Position numbers and translations under genes: made by a program. Under the pieces are notes generated by a model. It saw only the letters and a list, made by a program, of their open reading frames with translations, was not told the DNA's origin and searched no databases. DNA of 64,000 nt from Pedobacter nanyangensis (GTDB lineage Bacteria; Bacteroidota; Bacteroidia; Sphingobacteriales; Sphingobacteriaceae): assembly GCF_003313505.1 (NCBI RefSeq), contig NZ_QMHO01000005.1, forward strand, positions 186,001-250,000, read 5' to 3'. Shown in pieces: positions 10,401 to 19,497 of the stretch (its first letter is position 1; each line of letters opens with the position of its first letter).

Positions 10401-10578
10401 TATTGGAAACCGCACTATTGGTTCGGCCGCTGCCGGCGGTATGTTATTGGGAACCGTGTTTGGCGTTATCATCATCCCAGGCTTATACTATGTTTTTGGC
10501 ACCATTGCCGATAAACGTAAGCTGATTAAAATTGAAGATGAACATCCGTTAACCGAAGAACTTGAAAACAATGTTTAA
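7405..10578 (+). CDS. RND multidrug efflux pump, inner-membrane transporter (AcrB/HAE1 family)
   Basis: A 1057-residue proton-driven pump that works as a trimer. Typical family pieces are FIKRPVLSIVISLVIVFMGV at the N-terminus, the proton-relay acidic pair D409-D410 in GIVVDDAIVVIEAV on the fourth helix, GPVGVFYRQFSITMATSI, SGFIPNEDQGMIYAIIQTP opening the second periplasmic domain, and LLGKNAVLIVEFA near residue 945. Twelve transmembrane helices and two large periplasmic loops are evident and the length is standard. Its stop overlaps the start of the outer-membrane factor gene by 8 bases, so the system is expressed as one unit. Confidence 0.96.
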   Translation: MFSKFIKRPVLSIVISLVIVFMGVLALVGLPVTQLPNISPPMVNVVAEYPGANNELLIKAVVIPLERALNGIPGMKYMTSDAGNDGECSIQIVFNLGTDPDQATLNVQNRVAAVTNKLPPLVIREGIKISREQPNMLMYVNVFSKDPHMNENFLYNYADINLLPELKRVDGVGFADILGNREYAMRIWLKPDKMLAYKISSEEVLEALNNQSLEASPGKTGESSGKRSESFEYVLKYPGRFTNEDGYRNIVLRASANGELLRLKDVADVEFGSSMYDLYSHINGKPSAAIVLKQSYGSNAQDVIDHVKKRMEEIKATSFPKGMDYEISYDVSKFLDASIEKVVHTLIEAFILVGLVVFIFLGDWRSTLIPAIAVPVSLIGSFVFMQFFGITLNLITLFALVLAIGIVVDDAIVVIEAVHAKMEADKRLSVLKATQLAISEIGGAIVAITFLMASVFIPVAFMSGPVGVFYRQFSITMATSIILSGIVALTLTPALCAIMLKKHNANHHKKQSIIDKGLGAFNHWFFRLTGRYQTVMNKVVTRKIAIFGVLGIFCVATYFLSNSVPSGFIPNEDQGMIYAIIQTPPGSTLERTNQISEKLEKICEEIEGVKSVSALAGYEVLTEGTGSNSGTCLINLKDWKDRKNSAQDIIKELEEKSKDMPGAMIEFFQPPAIPGYGAAGGFELRLLDKAGRNNYVEMEKVSKDFVKELNKRPELQSVFTFYSASFPQYMLNIDNDKAQQKGVTPEKALETLSDLIGSNYETNFIKFGRQYKVIVQSLPQYRALPADVMKLYVKNDRDEMVPFSAFMTMQKVYGLSEITRHNMYNSAEVNGSAAAGYSSGEALKAVEEVAKKTLPRGYGIDWAGISKDESNRGNEAIYIFLICLGFVYLVLAAQYESFILPLAVIVSLPAGIFGAFLFLKLFGLENNIYAQVSMVMLIGLLGKNAVLIVEFAAQKHAEGKSILAAAMEGAVVRFRPILMTSFAFIAGLIPLVFATGPGAIGNRTIGSAAAGGMLLGTVFGVIIIPGLYYVFGTIADKRKLIKIEDEHPLTEELENNV

Positions 10579-12004
10579 TAAAAATCACCATAAAATACTA
10601 GGGTTGGCGTTTGTAGGGATTATTTACGCCAGCTGTAAAGTGCCTGCCATTGTTGAAAAAACTGCCAACAAAAACACTCCAGCAACTTATCAGGGCAATA
10701 GCGACACCTCCAATATTGCCCAAATGAAATGGAAGGAGTTTTTTAAGGACCAATATCTTGCTGATTTAATTGATACCGCCTTAAAAAACAATCAGGAACT
10801 GAATATCACTTTACAGGAAATTGAGATTGCCAGAAATGAGGTAAGGGCTAAAAAGGGCGAACTATTGCCCAGTGTTGGAGTTAAAGTAGGCGCAGGCTTG
10901 GAAAAGGTGGGCAGATACACCAGTCAAGGCGCTGGTGATGCCTCTACAGAAATAGATCAAGGCAAGGAAATGCCTGAGCCCCTACCCGATTACTTGGCTG
11001 GTTTGTATGCCAATTGGGAGGTTGACGTATGGCACAAATTGCGCAACGCTAAAAAATCGGCCTATGCCAAATATCTTTCTTCCGTAGAAGGAAAAAACTT
11101 TGTGACTACTGCCTTGGTGGCCGAAATTGCTAATTCGTATTATGAATTGTTGGCACTTGACAAACAGTTGGACATGGTGCGCCAAAATATTGAACTACAA
11201 AACAATGCCTTTAATGTAGTTAAGATACAGAAAGAAGCTGCCAGGACAACTGAATTGGCGGTACGTAAGTTTGAAGCAGAGGTATTGAATTCCAAAAGTC
11301 TTGAGTACGATATTTTGCAGAAGATCACCGAAACGGAGAACAAAATTAATTTCCTATTGGGCAGATATCCGCAACATATTGAAAGGGATAAAAATGGCTT
11401 TGAGCAAGATGTGCCTACCAATTTTAAAACGGGTATTCCTTCGCAGTTATTGGCCAACAGGCCTGACATCAAACAGGCCGAGCTGGGTTTGCTGGCCGCC
11501 AAGTTGGATGTAAAGGTTGCTAAGGCGCAGTTCTACCCGTCGTTTGGCATCTCTGCTGCATTTGGCTTCCAAGCTTTTAACCCTAGTTATTTGGTAAAAT
11601 TTCCTGAATCGATGTTATATAGCATTGCAGGCGATGTAGCCGCACCTTTAATTAACAGAAATGCCATTAAGGCCACCTATTTTAGTGCAAATGCTAAACA
11701 AATCCAAGCGGTTTACCAATATGAACGCAGCATTCTCAACGCCTATATCGAAGTAGCTAACCAACTTTCGGGCATTAGTAATCTACAGAAAAGCTATGGA
11801 CTTAAGTTAAAGCAAGTACAAGCTTTGAATCAATCGATAAGTATTTCTAATGACCTTTTTAAATCGACCAGAGCTGATTATTTGGAAGTGTTAATGACAC
11901 AACGAGATGCACTGGAAGCAAAACTAGCCTTGATAGAAACCAAAAAGCAACAACTTAATGCCATGGTAAAAATTTACCAAGCTTTAGGTGGTGGATGGAA
12001 TTAA
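10571..12004 (+). CDS. Outer-membrane efflux factor (TolC/NodT family lipoprotein)
   Basis: The frame opens at TTG 10562, but the ATG at 10571 gives a clean lipoprotein signal (MFNKNHHKILGLAFVG then IIYASC) and was chosen; it overlaps the pump stop. The mature protein shows the duplicated OEP pattern: WKEFFKDQYLADLIDTALKN followed by NQELNITLQEIEIARNEVRA, then LLANRPDIKQAELGLLAAKLDVKVAKAQFYPS (shown here as two adjacent pieces of the second repeat, near residue 300) and a C-terminal helix ending in VKIYQALGGGW. It forms the trimeric channel of the tripartite pump encoded by this operon, which ends at the terminator at 12044-12071. Confidence 0.93.
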   Translation: MFNKNHHKILGLAFVGIIYASCKVPAIVEKTANKNTPATYQGNSDTSNIAQMKWKEFFKDQYLADLIDTALKNNQELNITLQEIEIARNEVRAKKGELLPSVGVKVGAGLEKVGRYTSQGAGDASTEIDQGKEMPEPLPDYLAGLYANWEVDVWHKLRNAKKSAYAKYLSSVEGKNFVTTALVAEIANSYYELLALDKQLDMVRQNIELQNNAFNVVKIQKEAARTTELAVRKFEAEVLNSKSLEYDILQKITETENKINFLLGRYPQHIERDKNGFEQDVPTNFKTGIPSQLLANRPDIKQAELGLLAAKLDVKVAKAQFYPSFGISAAFGFQAFNPSYLVKFPESMLYSIAGDVAAPLINRNAIKATYFSANAKQIQAVYQYERSILNAYIEVANQLSGISNLQKSYGLKLKQVQALNQSISISNDLFKSTRADYLEVLMTQRDALEAKLALIETKKQQLNAMVKIYQALGGGWN

Positions 12005-12043
12005 TGAGTTGAGATAGATTTTAGCGGATATTTACTGGTTTAG

Positions 12044-12071
12044 AAAAGCCTCGCAGTGCGAGGCTTTTTTT
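12044..12071 (+). terminator. Rho-independent terminator of the efflux operon
   Basis: An 11-bp perfect stem, AAAAGCCTCGC (12044-12054) with GCGAGGCTTTT (12058-12068), has a 3-base loop and runs into T residues. It begins 40 bases after the outer-membrane factor stop. Confidence 0.9.
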
Positions 12072-12217
12072 CGTTGATTAAACCCTCATAATTCGGTTTA
12101 GTTGGTGAGCATATTAAACCGAACCACAAAGTGGTGATATTATCCCAACAGGCTAACAACAATGAATAGAAAAATCTTAAAAGGGTGACATAAAGTCAAA
12201 GCATTTCTTTACGCATC

Positions 12218-12255
12218 AAAAAGCCCTATCAAGTTTTAACACTTAACAGGGCTTT
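12218..12255 (-). terminator. Terminator of the minus-strand lipoprotein gene
   Basis: AAAGCCCT (12220-12227) pairs with AGGGCTTT (12248-12255); read on the minus strand the hairpin is followed by a T run. It lies 16 bases beyond the stop of the gene at 12272-12784. Confidence 0.8.
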
Positions 12256-12271
12256 AATAAACGTACAACAA

Positions 12272-12784
12272 TTATAAACTAAAGTAGAAGATATTAGGCA
12301 CTATCTTTTTTACAGGGCCTGTTTCTGCGGTTGCTTCAACATTATCAACCAACAGCTTCTCGACCTTATATTTTTGACCACTTACCATAGTGGCTTTTAA
12401 CTGACGAGGGGTTCCATTGCCCAATTTCAGATATATATTAGGTGGGTTTTCAGCGGATAATAAATCTAACAACCTCGAAGAACGTAATTGATAAAATTCA
12501 ATTTTTTCGGTAGCAGAATTGCCAACAGAAAAAGGTTGGTTAATATCAAATTGAATAGGATTTTCGGTGGTGCCGTTTTGATAATACAACTTAATATTGG
12601 CTGTAGCGAAGGAGCCATTAGTAGCGGGATTTAACATATCCACTCCGTTAGTGCCTTTAACTACTAACAGCAAAGGAGGTGTTTGCACTGGTGAACAGGC
12701 GCAAAGGCCTCCTCCAGTGTCCATTTTTTTACATCCTAAGTTAGCGGCAAAAACGATAAAAAGTACAAATAAGATTTTCTTCAT
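12272..12784 (-). CDS. Hypothetical lipoprotein
   Basis: A 170-residue protein with a signal peptide MKKILFVLFIVFAANLGC; the Cys at 18 starts the mature protein. Three further cysteines close to the N-terminus (GLCACSP region) may form a disulfide or metal site. The remainder looks like a beta-sandwich with several NGT turns. No family is recognised. It is a single gene between two terminators or divergent promoters. Confidence 0.75.
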   Translation of the reverse strand: MKKILFVLFIVFAANLGCKKMDTGGGLCACSPVQTPPLLLVVKGTNGVDMLNPATNGSFATANIKLYYQNGTTENPIQFDINQPFSVGNSATEKIEFYQLRSSRLLDLLSAENPPNIYLKLGNGTPRQLKATMVSGQKYKVEKLLVDNVEATAETGPVKKIVPNIFYFSL

Positions 12785-12898
12785 GAGAATTTAGTTTAGT
12801 GAATAAAGGTAATGGTCTAAAATCCATACGACACAACACAATGTTTCGCTACAAATTAAATTACTAAAACCTTATTCATCAGCCTGCGTTGTATCATC

Positions 12899-13621
12899 AT
12901 GAAATGGAATATTGGTTGCTCGGGCTTTTATTACAAGGAATGGAAGGACTTTTTTTATCCAAAAGGTTTGGCACAAAAAGACTGGTTCAAATTTTACTGT
13001 AAACATTTCAATACCATTGAAATCAATGCTAGTTTTTACAAAGCACCCACAGCAAAATCATTGGAAAAATGGTTTAACGACAGTCCTACAGATTTTGTAT
13101 TTACCATGAAAGCACCACGCCTAATTACCCATTACAAACAATTTAACTACTGTAAAACCGAAGCTACTGATTTTTATCAGTTGGTTAATGATGGCCTTAA
13201 AGAAAAATTGGCCTGTGTACTGTTTCAGTTTCCTCCTTCATTTAGTTATACGGAGGAAAAACTGGAAAGGCTATTACAAACGTTAAACCCAGGCTTTAAA
13301 AATGTGGTGGAGTTTAGGCACGCTTCATGGTGGAACGAGAAGGTGTTTGCCCTTGTTAAAGCTCACCACATTATTTTTGCGGGCCAAAGTTATCCCAAAA
13401 GCTTACCAGATGACGTGATCACTACCCATCCAGCTATTTATTATCGTTTTCATGGCAAACCTGTGCTTTACAAATCAGCTTATGATTTTTCTGAAATTGA
13501 ACATTTTTTCACCCAAATCCCAGCCGATGCTGACCAAGCCTTTATTTATTTCAACAACACTTGGGGCTTTGGCGCCATTAACAATGCCAATCAGCTGAAA
13601 TTGTTAGTGGAAAATGGCTAA
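12899..13621 (+). CDS. DUF72 domain protein (YecE-like, TIM-barrel fold)
   Basis: A 240-residue cytoplasmic protein. The N-terminal motif GCSGFYYKEWKDFFYPKGL, then HFNTIEINASFYKAP, FTMKAPRLITHYK, ACVLFQFPPSF, VVEFRHASWW and the C-terminal FIYFNNTWGFGAINNA are the conserved blocks of DUF72, in the usual order. The biochemical function of the family is not established. The AI-2E-type permease gene follows closely, possibly in one transcript. Confidence 0.93.
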   Translation: MKWNIGCSGFYYKEWKDFFYPKGLAQKDWFKFYCKHFNTIEINASFYKAPTAKSLEKWFNDSPTDFVFTMKAPRLITHYKQFNYCKTEATDFYQLVNDGLKEKLACVLFQFPPSFSYTEEKLERLLQTLNPGFKNVVEFRHASWWNEKVFALVKAHHIIFAGQSYPKSLPDDVITTHPAIYYRFHGKPVLYKSAYDFSEIEHFFTQIPADADQAFIYFNNTWGFGAINNANQLKLLVENG

Positions 13622-13735
13622 ATCTTACTTCCTGTGCGGTTTGGCATACAGGCCATAGATCATCCAGTTAGCGGCATAAAAGATATATTCGGCCCAGATC
13701 GTAAACATTTTTCCCTGCGGGATGTTATCCCAGCG

Positions 13736-14815
13736 ATGGAAAAACTACAACAAACGGTCTACTTATTACTATTTTTCACTTTGGGTTTTGCGGGGTTATA
13801 TTTTTCCGCACCCTTTATGGTACCCGTGGTATTAGCAGCAGTGCTATCCATGCTGTTCATCAGACTATGCAATTATTTTGAAAGTAAGAACATAAATAGG
13901 GCCTTTGCTGCGCTGCTGTGCATGTTCATTTTCATTGCCTGCATTATGCTCATCTTAGTCCTATTGTCTATTCAACTTTCTAGTTTGGCAGAAAATATAG
14001 ATGAAATGAAGGCTCGTTTATTCAACCTTTTCAGCCACATTAAACACTGGATTAATGACACTTTAGGTGTAGACGCTAAACAGCAAAAGAAAATTATCGA
14101 CCAACAAACTAATAATACCAATGGTATGTTGCTGAGCTTTGCTTCGGGTTTAATGAGCATTGCCGTAAATGCAGTGCTGGTGCTGGTTTATATGTATTTG
14201 TTTTTGTTATATCGTAGACATATCAAACAATTTATTCTAAAATTAGTCGCTAAAAAAGAGAAAGCCGACACCGATATAGTCGTTCATAAAGCAGGTAAAG
14301 TTTCCCAAAAATATCTCAGCGGGTTAGCGGCTATGATTGGATTGCTTTGGGTGATGTATGGCATTGGTTTTAGCTTAATTGGTGTAGAAAACGCCATTTT
14401 TTTCGCTGTATTATGTGGCTTATTAGAAATCGTTCCTTTTGTTGGCAACCTAACAGGCACTGCTATTACTGTATTGGCCGTTTTGGCACAAGGTGGAAAT
14501 GAAAAAGTTTGGTGGGTGCTGCTTACTTATTTTATTGTGCAATTTATACAAACCTATATTTTAGAACCTTTGGTAGTTGGCGAGCAAGTAAACATTAACC
14601 CTTTGTTTACCATTATGGCTATTGTTTTGGGGGAAATGGTTTGGGGCATTGCTGGAATGATTTTGGCTATCCCGTTGCTGGGCATGGTTAAGATCATTTG
14701 CGACCACCACCCTGACTTACAACCTTATGGCTTTTTAATTGGCCCTGAAAATCCGCGAAAGCGGCGCACAACCGTAGTGGATTACATGGGCAAGTTATTC
14801 AAAAAAGAAAACTAA
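13736..14815 (+). CDS. AI-2E family transporter / PerM-like permease
   Basis: A 359-residue inner-membrane protein. The frame extends back to a GTG at 13634, but the 34 extra residues do not look like an N-terminus of this family, whereas the ATG at 13736 gives MEKLQQTVYLLLFFTLGF leading straight into helix one. About eight transmembrane helices are visible, with the family-specific stretch VGNLTGTAITVLAVLAQGG followed by FIQTYILEPLVVGEQVNINP near residue 290. Members export small molecules or act in sodium/pH homeostasis; the substrate here is unknown. Confidence 0.85.
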   Translation: MEKLQQTVYLLLFFTLGFAGLYFSAPFMVPVVLAAVLSMLFIRLCNYFESKNINRAFAALLCMFIFIACIMLILVLLSIQLSSLAENIDEMKARLFNLFSHIKHWINDTLGVDAKQQKKIIDQQTNNTNGMLLSFASGLMSIAVNAVLVLVYMYLFLLYRRHIKQFILKLVAKKEKADTDIVVHKAGKVSQKYLSGLAAMIGLLWVMYGIGFSLIGVENAIFFAVLCGLLEIVPFVGNLTGTAITVLAVLAQGGNEKVWWVLLTYFIVQFIQTYILEPLVVGEQVNINPLFTIMAIVLGEMVWGIAGMILAIPLLGMVKIICDHHPDLQPYGFLIGPENPRKRRTTVVDYMGKLFKKEN

Positions 14816-15196
14816 TCAATTTATTCCTGAGCTTGTCATCGCCTCCCCTTGCAAAAAATTGTTCGTTAGATGAACGCTAGAAAAAAGCGCTACGCGAAGA
14901 ACACAAAGAAGCCTATCATCATTTGCACACAAGCCTTTGCGTTACTTTGCGCAAGCCTTGAAGCCCTTTGCGGTAAAAACCTTAACCGCTAATACAAATT
15001 TACAGCACCCCATTTTGTATGATAAACCTGATTGAAATGAAAAGCCCACAGCCAAGCGAGAGCGAGGCGAGGACTTGTAATGGAAAGCAGGACCCCATTG
15101 GCCAAATGCTACTGGCTGGGGTTTTCTCAAAAAATCCACAAAATTAGTAACAAAGGGCCTTTTTTGCTATCTTATTCCCGAAACTAAACAATACAT
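14816..15196. other. Gene-free stretch with repeat-like sequence
   Basis: About 380 bases without a credible gene. The part from roughly 15010 to 15140 is GC-richer than the flanks and contains complementary pieces (CCCCATTGGCC and GGCTGGGG) that can fold into a hairpin ending in TTTT at 15118-15125; this may terminate upstream transcription. It resembles a dispersed intergenic repeat, which I cannot verify here. Confidence 0.4.
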
Positions 15197-16105
15197 ATGT
15201 TAAGCGTAAAGAATATTGTAAAACAGTATGCAACGCACCGTGCCCTGAATGATGTGAGCCTTGAAGTGGAAAAAGGCAAGATATTTGGACTATTAGGCCC
15301 AAACGGTGCTGGCAAAACTTCCCTGATTAGGATTATTACCCAAATTACGGCGCCCGATAGCGGCGAAGTGTTTTTTAACGGTGAACGATTAAATGCCAAC
15401 CACATCCCGCAGATTGGCTATTTGCCCGAAGAACGTGGCCTTTACAAAAAAATGGAGATTGGAGAACAGGTGCTTTATCTTTCCAAATTGAAAGGGTTAA
15501 ACAGCGCTGAGGCCACCAAACGCATTAAACACTGGTTTGAAAAACTGGAAATGAAAGACTGGTGGAACAAAAAAGTGGAAGATTTGAGCAAGGGAATGCA
15601 GCAAAAGGTGCAATTTGTGGCCACGGTTTTGCACCAGCCTGAATTGATTATCCTGGATGAACCTTTCTCTGGCTTTGACCCCGTAAATGCCGATATCATC
15701 AAAAACGAAATCCTGGAACTGAACAAAAACGGTGCTACCTTTATTTTCTCGACTCACCGTATGGAAAGCGTGGAGGAGCTTTGCGACAACATTGCACTGA
15801 TCAACAAATCAAAAAAGATATTGGACGGCGCCGTTGACGAAATTAAAAACACCTACCGCAGCAATGCTTACTGGATAGAATACGAAGGCAATTATGAAAC
15901 TTCTAGCAATGATATTTATGAAGTACTGCAAACCGAAAAGGTAAAAAACCACACTTTGGTTAAGCTACAGTTAAAACCAAACCGTGTTGCCAATGAGGCC
16001 CTATCACAATTAATGCCCCATGTAAATATTCACCGTTTAGATGAAGTAATCCCTACCATGAACGATATTTTTATTGAAAAAGTGAAAGGACAAAACCATG
16101 AATAA
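15197..16105 (+). CDS. ABC exporter ATP-binding protein (NatA-like)
   Basis: A 302-residue ABC ATPase. Walker A is GPNGAGKTS near residue 37, the signature is LSKGMQQKVQ near 135, Walker B is LIILDEPFSGFDP near 155, and the switch His is in FSTHRMES near 190. A C-terminal extension after residue 210 with LDGAVDEIKNTYRSNAYWI is the DUF4162-like regulatory tail found in this branch. The next gene, its permease partner, overlaps by 8 bases. NatA/NatB systems extrude sodium or other small compounds; the substrate is inferred only. Confidence 0.9.
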   Translation: MLSVKNIVKQYATHRALNDVSLEVEKGKIFGLLGPNGAGKTSLIRIITQITAPDSGEVFFNGERLNANHIPQIGYLPEERGLYKKMEIGEQVLYLSKLKGLNSAEATKRIKHWFEKLEMKDWWNKKVEDLSKGMQQKVQFVATVLHQPELIILDEPFSGFDPVNADIIKNEILELNKNGATFIFSTHRMESVEELCDNIALINKSKKILDGAVDEIKNTYRSNAYWIEYEGNYETSSNDIYEVLQTEKVKNHTLVKLQLKPNRVANEALSQLMPHVNIHRLDEVIPTMNDIFIEKVKGQNHE

Positions 16106-17432
16106 AATCTTACTCATTATCCAGAGAGAATATTTTTCGAGAGTTAAAAAGAAATCGTTCATTGTAATGACTTTTTTAACACCATTATTAATTGCCGGTG
16201 TTTATGCCCTAATTGGCTATTTTACCTACAAAGGTATTAAAGATACACATGATAAAGTGGCCATTGTTAGTACCAACAAAACCCTAACGGAAAAACTTAG
16301 TTCCAACCAAAATATTTCATATACTTACATCGATCAAGGCTTGGACCAAGCCAAAAAGGAACTGGGCAAAGCTGCTTACGACTATATTCTTTATTTGCCT
16401 GAATTTAGCCTAAACGAGCCAAAAGGAATTGAGCTCTTTGGCGCTAAACAACCTGGCATGTCACTAAACCGACGTATTTCGGGCGACATTGAGGAGCTGA
16501 TCAGAACACAGAAGCTTAAGGAGTCGGGCATTTCGCAAGGGGATTTGGATAAACTTAAAACCACCGTCGAAATCTCAACCAAAAAAATTGCGGAAACTGG
16601 CACCGAAGAAGAATCGAGTGCAGGAGCAAGTACCTTTATTGCCTTTGTAGCTGGCGTACTGATGTTCATGTTCATCATGATGTATGGCATACAGGTAATG
16701 CGTGGCGTAATTGAAGAAAAAACCAACCGCATTATCGAAGTTATTGTCTCATCGGTAAAGCCATTTCAATTAATGATGGGAAAAATCATCGGAATTGCCA
16801 TGGTTGGCCTTACCCAATTTATGCTTTGGATTGTACTTACCCTTGCCATTAGCACTGCGGCAGTAAGTTTGTTTGTAGGCAAGGACGAGGCTAAGCAAAT
16901 TACTGCCTCCAGCCAGGCACAAACTCAAATAAGTGGTGGCCAGCAAGTAACGGCAACCGCTCCGCAAGGCCCAATTGCTGATATCCAAAAAAGTTTAGCC
17001 GGCTTAAACGTCGGTAAAATAGTAGTCGTGTTTTTGTTTTTCTTTTTGGGTGGCTACCTGTTTTACAGCGCACTATATGCAGCCATTGGCTCGGCAGTTG
17101 ACAGCGAAACCGAAACCCAACAGTTCATGTTCCCAGTAATGATGCCCCTCTTATTGGGCTACGCCCTGTCGCTCAGCGTAGTTACCAACGACCCCTACGG
17201 CAATACCGCATTTTGGCTGTCAATGATCCCTTTTACCTCTCCCATTGCCATGGTAGTGCGTATGCCCTATGGTGTACCAGGCTGGGAACTAGCCTTGTCC
17301 ATGGCCATTCTTGCGGTTGGTTTTGTAGCCACCGTTTGGATTGCCGGCCGCATTTATCGTGTAGGTATTTTAATGTACGGTAAAAAAACCACGTTTAAAG
17401 AAATGTTCAAATGGTTCACCTATAAGAATTAG
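16098..17432 (+). CDS. ABC exporter permease (ABC-2 / NatB-like)
   Basis: A 444-residue membrane protein translated from an ATG inside the end of the ATPase gene. The first helix follows YFSRVKKKSFIVMTFLTPLL; a periplasmic domain of about 130 residues follows; then six helices carry the ABC-2 motif GVIEEKTNRIIEVIVSSVKPFQ (two adjacent pieces) near residue 205 and SAVDSETETQQFMFPVMMP near 335. An inserted Gln/Thr-rich loop (residues about 260-300) is likely extracytoplasmic. It forms the channel of the exporter encoded with the preceding gene. Confidence 0.9.
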   Translation: MNKILLIIQREYFSRVKKKSFIVMTFLTPLLIAGVYALIGYFTYKGIKDTHDKVAIVSTNKTLTEKLSSNQNISYTYIDQGLDQAKKELGKAAYDYILYLPEFSLNEPKGIELFGAKQPGMSLNRRISGDIEELIRTQKLKESGISQGDLDKLKTTVEISTKKIAETGTEEESSAGASTFIAFVAGVLMFMFIMMYGIQVMRGVIEEKTNRIIEVIVSSVKPFQLMMGKIIGIAMVGLTQFMLWIVLTLAISTAAVSLFVGKDEAKQITASSQAQTQISGGQQVTATAPQGPIADIQKSLAGLNVGKIVVVFLFFFLGGYLFYSALYAAIGSAVDSETETQQFMFPVMMPLLLGYALSLSVVTNDPYGNTAFWLSMIPFTSPIAMVVRMPYGVPGWELALSMAILAVGFVATVWIAGRIYRVGILMYGKKTTFKEMFKWFTYKN

Positions 17433-17814
17433 GGATTAATCCTACAAAATCTTTAAACCACATCACCACAAAGAAGATTTGAAAAGCAGGGCCTGTACAA
17501 CTATTTTGGGCAAGCCCTGCCAATCGCTCATACTGCACAGGCCTTAGCCACAAGGCCGGTATCCGCTAATGTCAGGTTTAGTTGGCAAAGGCATCAGCCC
17601 TGAATAAAAATGCTGCCTTCCCATCCGTTGGCAAAACATAACAAGGCTGTATATCTTACCAAACAATTTTGCGGCGGTTTGCCTTTAACCATTTAAGCTT
17701 AAAAGCCTTGCAGATACGCTATTTTAGGGTAAGTGTTAAAAAATGTGAAAAGCGACAAACGCCGTTCGTCGTGGTCTGATTTTTAATAGTTTCGGTTCCA
17801 TAAACACACCCAAC
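17433..17814. other. Gene-free stretch with two hairpins
   Basis: About 380 bases without a credible gene. GCAGGGC (17486-17492) pairs with GCCCTGC (17514-17520) and GGCCTT (17540-17545) pairs with AAGGCC (17552-17557). The two stems lie in a GC-richer segment of about 150 bases that looks like a dispersed intergenic repeat; it could also stop transcription from the ABC exporter operon. The last 60 bases before the next gene should hold its promoter. Confidence 0.4.
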
Positions 17815-18567
17815 ATGAAATCAAACTATTACAAGTTTTTAGGTCTGGCCATTTTCTTTTTAAGTTCTTGCGCAAGCATGCAAATTGATGTACCCAACAC
17901 CGAGCTGGTACAACACCCGGTTAAAGGCACCCAGGGTTTAAGCATTAACCAAACCGTTAGCTTTGCCAACTACCAAACCCAATACGTTAAACGTTCTTGG
18001 AACAAGGGCAGCAAACGAGCATTTGGTTTTAGCAATGGACAGGAAAGCGTAATGCTTGGCAGCGAAAAAAAGAAAAATGAAATGACTTTTGCCCTCGCTT
18101 CCGCAAATGGCGATATTTCGGAAGTTTTCATGACCAACGGACTAAAAAGCCGCAACCTGTTTGTAAACCTTGGCGAAAAGGTAGAGGCCAACGCCAAACG
18201 CTACCGCGATAAAGATTCGTTGCTCAATAGCTGTTACGCACAAATTTACCTTACCAACGCCGATATTCCTTGGCAAATGCAAATCAACAATGCCGCTGTA
18301 GAGATGTACAAAGATGGCGTGGTGGGCAAAATAGCACTCGACAAAGAAAATTACTACACGGTTAAAACCGTTATTAAGACCAAACCAAAATCCATCAGCA
18401 AAATCCCTGTTGGTTTTCAGTTCGAGAATAAAAACGGAGAAATTGTTGGTGCCGTATCTTTAATTGACCAGGGTACTATTTTCTTGAAAAAGAGTGATGA
18501 AAAAGAAAAAATGCTGTTAAGTAGTGCCGCTCTGGTTTTGTTGCTGCGAGATGATTTCGTAGATTAA
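17815..18567 (+). CDS. Hypothetical lipoprotein
   Basis: A 250-residue protein with a lipoprotein signal, MKSNYYKFLGLAIFFLSSC, the modified Cys at 19. The mature protein is basic and beta-rich; stretches such as SWNKGSKRAFGFSNGQESV and KPKSISKIPVGFQFENKNG suggest a periplasmic or surface beta-sandwich. A short hydrophobic stretch at the C-terminus (LLSSAALVLLLRDD) is notable. No family is recognised. The exopolyphosphatase gene starts 27 bases downstream, so the two may be cotranscribed. Confidence 0.75.
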   Translation: MKSNYYKFLGLAIFFLSSCASMQIDVPNTELVQHPVKGTQGLSINQTVSFANYQTQYVKRSWNKGSKRAFGFSNGQESVMLGSEKKKNEMTFALASANGDISEVFMTNGLKSRNLFVNLGEKVEANAKRYRDKDSLLNSCYAQIYLTNADIPWQMQINNAAVEMYKDGVVGKIALDKENYYTVKTVIKTKPKSISKIPVGFQFENKNGEIVGAVSLIDQGTIFLKKSDEKEKMLLSSAALVLLLRDDFVD

Positions 18568-18594
18568 CCGCTCCTAAAAAGCCAATCAAAACAC

Positions 18595-19497
18595 ATGAAA
18601 ATTGCTGCCATAGATTTAGGTACCAATACCTTTCATCTCATTATCGCCGAAAAAAACGATAATGGGATGACCATTCTCTACAAAACCAACAAACCTGTAA
18701 AGCTGGGCCAAGATATTACCCTTGAAAACCGTATTATTCCCGCTGCTTTTGAGCGTGGCATCAATTGCTTAAAAGCGTTCAGCACAACACTTCAGCAATA
18801 TGGAATTTCTAACGTACGGGCAGTAGCTACCTCAGCGGTACGCAGTGCCAGCAATGGCCAGGCATTTATTGATGCCGTTAAACAACATACGGGGATTACC
18901 ATTGATGTGATTGATGGCAATGACGAAGCCCATTTAATTTACAAGGGCGTAAAAGCCAGTGGCGCAATCCAGGGCAAATCCCTAATCATGGATATTGGTG
19001 GTGGCAGCACCGAGTTTATTTTCTGTGATGAACAGGGGTTTTATTGGAAAAAAAGCTTTGATATTGGTGCCGCTAGGTTAATGCAGAAATTTTTCAAATC
19101 AGACCCCCTTAGCATTACAGACCAGCAGCATATTCAAAACCATTTGCGAGATACTTTACCGGAGTTAATTGCCTTTGGCAAGAGTTTCAGTGCCCAAACC
19201 TTGATTGGCTCGGCCGGTGCATTTGAAACGTATTCGTCTATGCTCAATCCCTCCCTAAATATCCATCAAATTTCTACGGCCCCCATTAACGTTAATGCGT
19301 ATCATCAGCTGAGCGAAAAACTAATCGCGTCAACCCACCAGGAACGCAGCCAAATGCCTAACCTTATCCCATTAAGAGTGGACATGATTGTGATGGCCTC
19401 CTTAATTACCAATTATGTGTTGGCCCAACTTGGCCTTCAGCAAATCACCCTCTCTACTTACGACTTGAAAATGGGCGTTTTGCAAGGGATGGAATAA
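18595..19497 (+). CDS. Exopolyphosphatase / guanosine pentaphosphatase (Ppx/GppA family)
   Basis: A 300-residue actin-fold phosphohydrolase that degrades polyphosphate or pppGpp. Nucleotide-binding motifs are IAAIDLGTNTFHLIIAE at the N-terminus, RAVATSAVRSASNG near 80, the catalytic-region IDVIDGNDEAHLIYKGV near 104, and MDIGGGSTEFIFCDE near 129. The protein is short: it lacks the HD-type C-terminal domain of long E. coli Ppx, as do many Bacteroidota members. I do not separate Ppx from GppA activity. Confidence 0.9.
   Translation: MKIAAIDLGTNTFHLIIAEKNDNGMTILYKTNKPVKLGQDITLENRIIPAAFERGINCLKAFSTTLQQYGISNVRAVATSAVRSASNGQAFIDAVKQHTGITIDVIDGNDEAHLIYKGVKASGAIQGKSLIMDIGGGSTEFIFCDEQGFYWKKSFDIGAARLMQKFFKSDPLSITDQQHIQNHLRDTLPELIAFGKSFSAQTLIGSAGAFETYSSMLNPSLNIHQISTAPINVNAYHQLSEKLIASTHQERSQMPNLIPLRVDMIVMASLITNYVLAQLGLQQITLSTYDLKMGVLQGME

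Noticed and set aside
13634..13735. 34-residue N-terminal extension of the AI-2E-type permease from GTG
   Set aside because: The segment does not resemble the family and the ATG at 13736 leads directly into the first membrane helix.
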